A stretch of 64,000 nucleotides of DNA from Pyrus communis. Taxonomy: Eukaryota; Streptophyta; Magnoliopsida; Rosales; Rosaceae. A model generated the notes under the pieces. That model was not told the DNA's origin and did no database searches. It was given only the letters and a program-made list of their open reading frames with translations. Every line of letters begins with the position of its first letter. The stretch's first letter is position 1. Of this stretch, positions 60,298 to 64,000 are shown one piece after another. The position numbers and the translations under genes are program-made. Location of the stretch: the NCBI RefSeq assembly GCF_963583255.1, contig NC_084818.1, positions 12,402,222 to 12,466,221 of the forward strand, given 5' to 3'.

Positions 60298-61172
60298 TTT
60301 TGACTTGGGTTATCTTTTCTTTTGCATTCTCACACTTTGTGGTGCCAAAACGAAAACTGGGTTTGTGCTTAAACACTGGCATTGACTCAAAGTTGTGGCC
60401 TTTTTAAAATATAAGTTTCTGAAGAGTGGTTTTTGGAATTATTGGAGTTTGAAAGATTAGAGCTTTGGATTGGATGCATATGGTTATGGGGTTGCCTTTG
60501 AAGACGCTTGGTGTCTAAGGCTTTATAATGAGTTGGTGACAGTGGACCTGTTTCCTTCCAGTCTCTCTTGCTCTTTCCCTTAAGCATGAAGCCTTTTTGT
60601 TGTTTCCCTTGGTTTGGTAAGCTGTAAAAGTAGCTTCCATCTTTGTCTTTTCTCAAACTTAATTATTATTTGCCTTTGAATTCTGAACTTTCTTTTCTCT
60701 CTTGCTTTCTTGGTTGCTTTAAGTTTTGTGACTTTTGCTCTAATTCTAGTTGCAATTTTATATAAATATCATAGCTTTTGTTTTGTTAATGAAATTCTAG
60801 GAAGTTGGTTTTCCTCCTCTTTTGTTATAGTTTTTAATTCCAAATCTAGTTTTTAGATGCTTCATCTGTGAAATTCGATACCAATTTAATGGTTTTGTTA
60901 TGCTCAAATCCTGAAAAGATGTAAAATGTTGCATTTTTTGTAATCAATGTATATCTTGTAGTAATTTCAGTATTAGTATTCTGCATTTTCGATACCTTGA
61001 AGAAACATTGTCTAGTATGTGCAAATTGGGTTCACATTCTGCTGAATTTTGTGTTTCTGTAGAGCTTGTCCTAGTACTGAATAGTGAGTATTAGAGCAGG
61101 AGGGGGCATTTTGCATTGAGTTGCAAAGTTGGGGCTTCGAAATTGCCTTTGAAAGATAACCGAAATAAATGC
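58877..61172 (+). promoter_or_regulatory. AHL gene upstream region and leader
   Basis: 58877-59800 is AT-rich intergenic. From about 59900 the sequence is leader-like: GA/CT-rich tracts, a (TC)n run at about 60259-60292, and a probable long 5' untranslated region with at least one intron, since many non-frame ATGs precede the coding start. A minus-strand frame at 60656-60387 is judged a shadow. Confidence 0.45.
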
Positions 61173-63661
61173 ATGGATCGTAGGGACCCTATGGCATTGT
61201 CGGGGTCAGCCTCTTACTTTACGTCTAGAGGAATAACTGGGTCTGGAACACTGTCTGGATTACATGGATCGCCAGGCATTCATCCCTTATCTAATCCAAA
61301 TATGGCATTTCAATCTAATATTGGAGGAACTAACATTGAGTCAACATTGCCGGTAGAGCCTTCTTCAGCTATTTCATACCATGGTGTCAATGTGGGTGCA
61401 CCAACTGTGGCGCCACCAGGCGAATCTTTGAAAAGGAAAAGAGGAAGGCCTCGAAAATATGGACCTGATGGGACTGTTTCATTGGCATTGTCTCCTGCAA
61501 CATCTGCTAATCCTGGTACGGTATCATCAAGCCCAAAACGAGGTAGAGGGCGGCCACCAGGGTCTGGGAAGAAGCAACAATTAGCATCTCTTGGTAAATT
61601 TTATTTTCTGTATTGCCATATCTTGTTGAAGAAATTATTTGTTTTATGTTGTTGATTCGTTTAAGTGAAAACAAACCTCAGAAACGTTTGTTGAGTTAGA
61701 GTAGCCTAAATATTGTAATGCATCTTTTTACATTGTCACACAATCTGCTTTTAAAAGTTCATAATCTATGACTATATGGGATTAGTTGCGTTCTGAAATC
61801 CTTGCCTATAACTTGAATGCTTCATGATTGTATCAGAAGTAAATATACTGACGTTCCCACTACTTTCATGTAAACTGTCACGAAACTATTGCAACATATA
61901 GCAGACATGATGATTCTAATGGCGAAACAGAATTTTGGTAATTTTTTATGCATTTGGTACATACGCAAGGGCATTAAAAATGTGGAATTATACCGGCTGT
62001 TTAAACATAAATGTAGCAAAGCAGCCACATTTTTAATAAATTGATTCGTATTACATAGATGGTTTAAATATATCTTCTTGCCCTGCATTGGAACTTTTTG
62101 TTATGAGAATGATGTTGCAAATGGTTGATTGTTTTGCTAGGCGGATTGCTGTCTGGTTCGGCTGGGATAGGTTTTACTCCACATATTATCAGCATTGCAG
62201 TGGGAGAAGTATGCCATATTATCTCACCAAACATATATATATTTATTCACATATGCATGAATCTTCAATTCTTTTTCCATTAAGAGTACGGTTAGCAAGA
62301 TGTGGTGTCATGGATTCTGATTAGGTCTGCAACCGAATTGAGTGGTCCTGAATCCCGAGCTTGATGAGGCCTGATTCATTAGTCGTGTGCCGGCTTAATT
62401 ATGTAGATATAATACCTCTAGATTATTACGTATAAGTAATTGTGTAGATGGATAGATATTACACATAATAATTTTCTAAAGGAGTAGTATTTACCCAAAT
62501 TAGCCATACTTGCGAGTCTGCCTGAGTTTGGTAGGTTCAGAGTAGCCATTTTTATGTGGTTGGCTTCAATGTAGCCTATGACAAGCAGTTTCAAAAGAGT
62601 TCTGAACTGCCAAAGTACCATGACGATCATTGCTTGTACGAAATTAATGCTAAATCTGATGGGAAAAAGTGATAAACATTAAGGTTCATCATTTTCGCTG
62701 GTGTGATTGTTATTTTTTTATTACTACTATCAATTGAATTCTTGCATTACTCAAATGAGAGAAGTTCCGTTAGGCCTTGAATCCTTTTATCTTTTCTTGC
62801 AGGACGTTGCAACAAAAATAATGGCGTTTTCACAGCAAGGGCCAAGAGCTGTGTGCGTCTTGTCAGCTAATGGTGCCGTCTCTACTGTGACACTTCGTCA
62901 GCCCTCAACTTCTGGGGGTACAGTCACATATGAGGTATGAACACTTTATGATATGCCAATTCTTGTAAAGTTATGAGCTGTCTAGTAGATGAGTAATAAG
63001 ACTTTTGATCTTTCTGAAGGTTCTAGAGTCACTAAGGTTTAAATGTTCTTGTATATTTGGAGTGAGTAATGTTTATAGCTATGAGGAATGAGATTATGCC
63101 TGAAAAGTGAAAACTGAGCCCAGTTAGTATCGACGACTTCGGAGCCATCTCATGAACGGTGGGTTGATGCTTGCCGTTTATCTGAGGCAAATGCGAAGGG
63201 CATTCTTATATATGTTAGCCATCGTAAAATTCAGCTTAGAAAATATAGGTTGCAGAAAAAATCAACATGTGTTGTGTTTGTGGTAATTTTTGTCCAGAAA
63301 TTCTACAGAGACTTTTGTGTGCTAGTGTGCATAACATACACAGCGTGACACACATTTTATGCATGTTGCTCTACATATTATCCTTCTGTTTTCTTTTTAG
63401 TTAAAATGTTTGATTGTTCTTTCTTCTTTGAAACTTCTTTTTTCTTTTTTACTGATAATAATAAACAGTTTCTTTTCTTGTGGATTGCGACTTCTTTAGG
63501 GACGGTTTGAGATTATATGTCTCTCAGGTTCTTACTTGCTCACTGAAATTGGTAGCTCCCGAAACCGAAGTGGCGGTCTGAGCGTCTCCCTTGCTAGTCC
63601 TGATGGTCGTGTCATTGGTGGTGGAGTAGGAGGGATGCTTATTGCAGCAACCCCTGTTCAG
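61173..63661 (+). CDS. AHL: AT-hook motif nuclear-localised protein (AHL), 5' part of gene
   Basis: AHL proteins bind the minor groove of AT-rich DNA at matrix-attachment regions and act as nuclear trimers in growth and flowering control. Four coding exons lie in the window: 61173-61593, 62141-62208, 62803-62934, 63500-63661, phases matching, 261 codons so far; the rest is past the right edge. The start MDRRDPMALSGSASYF is chosen as the first ATG of the family-like N-terminus. AT-hook 1 is KRKRGRPRKYGPDG (near residue 88), AT-hook 2 is KRGRGRPPGSGKKQQL (near 123). The PPC domain then runs from GIGFTPHIISIAVGEDVATK through ARAVCVLSANGAVSTVTLRQ-like strands and GRFEIICLSGSYL to DGRVIGGGVGGMLIAATPVQ. 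Two AT-hooks with an intron-split PPC fit the intron-containing AHL clade. No defects seen. The symbol is the family name; the member number is not assigned. Confidence 0.9.
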
Positions 63662-64000
63662 GTAGTAACTTGTTCATTGCTTTAGCTTTCGGTTCTTGTG
63701 TTTGCTCAGTAAATCTTTTTCATCCCTATCAATTGGTAGTTAATATTTTCAACGGGAAAAGAATTTTATGGGGTTAGTGCTGCTTTCTTTACAAGTATTG
63801 TTACTATGACCGTAAATGGTCTTCAGATAGAGTAGTGACTTCACCAGAACAGAAACATGCCAGCATAATTTTTAGCTATTACTACTGCCACAGAAAACAT
63901 CACGTTGGTTGTCTGAACGATAGGAGTAGACATAAGTAGACGAGAAAATGTCTTATAGGAGTTACCATTTTTCTTCCTTCGCCTCCCTTGTTAAATTTGA

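Overview
The window is nuclear DNA from a dicot plant, most likely a woody Rosaceae of the apple/pear group. This is inferred from AT-rich intergenic DNA, GT-AG introns, a Cassandra-type TRIM with 5S-like LTRs, and a gag/LTR family that I recall from Malus-like genomes. There are few host genes and many layered mobile elements.

From 1 to 37 kb almost everything is repeat, pseudogene or duplicated segment. It holds an hAT-type element with 8-bp target duplications (593-1185) and tRNA-headed repeats. There is also a retro/host chimeric ORF (2143-2562), an allene oxide synthase relic (4205-4579) and a Cassandra TRIM joined to a larger LTR-like insertion (5572-8805). A Pack-MULE carries a plastid pyruvate dehydrogenase E2 fragment (9274-10609), and a receptor-like protein N-terminus is stranded at 11737-12036. 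Three degenerate copies of one uncharacterised plant gene lie at 2.4, 13.9 and 34.2 kb, and share flanking sequence.

The centrepiece is a very young LTR retrotransposon (16496-26634; LTRs of 872 and 873 bp differing by about two substitutions and one indel; TSD taaac). It has gag but no protease, reverse transcriptase or integrase. In their place it carries intronless, chimeric pieces of host genes (plastid aldolase transit peptide, WUN1/SAG20-like, plastidic glucose transporter), tandem arrays and an intact 215-codon antisense ORF. Such an element would depend on a partner for replication (TR-GAG/LARD style).

From 37 to 64 kb the sequence is more genic. A second long-TIR MULE (39177-40504) holds a probable DUF1639 fragment. 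Next come an apparently intact ten-exon BSK (brassinosteroid-signalling kinase) gene on the minus strand (40941-44941) and a frameshifted, nonsense-bearing copy of a conserved plant gene (47183-49080). After these are a small three-exon gene for a basic 80-residue protein (50624-51308), a roughly 1.76-kb tandem duplication (53.9-57.4 kb), a MULE-type MITE (58418-58867), and the first coding exons of an AT-hook/PPC (AHL) DNA-binding protein gene that runs off the right edge.

Four separate mobile elements in this window carry host-gene fragments: one LTR element, two MULEs and one hAT-like element. All family names are assigned from recognised motifs without a database search, and most exact element edges rest on visible target-site duplications.
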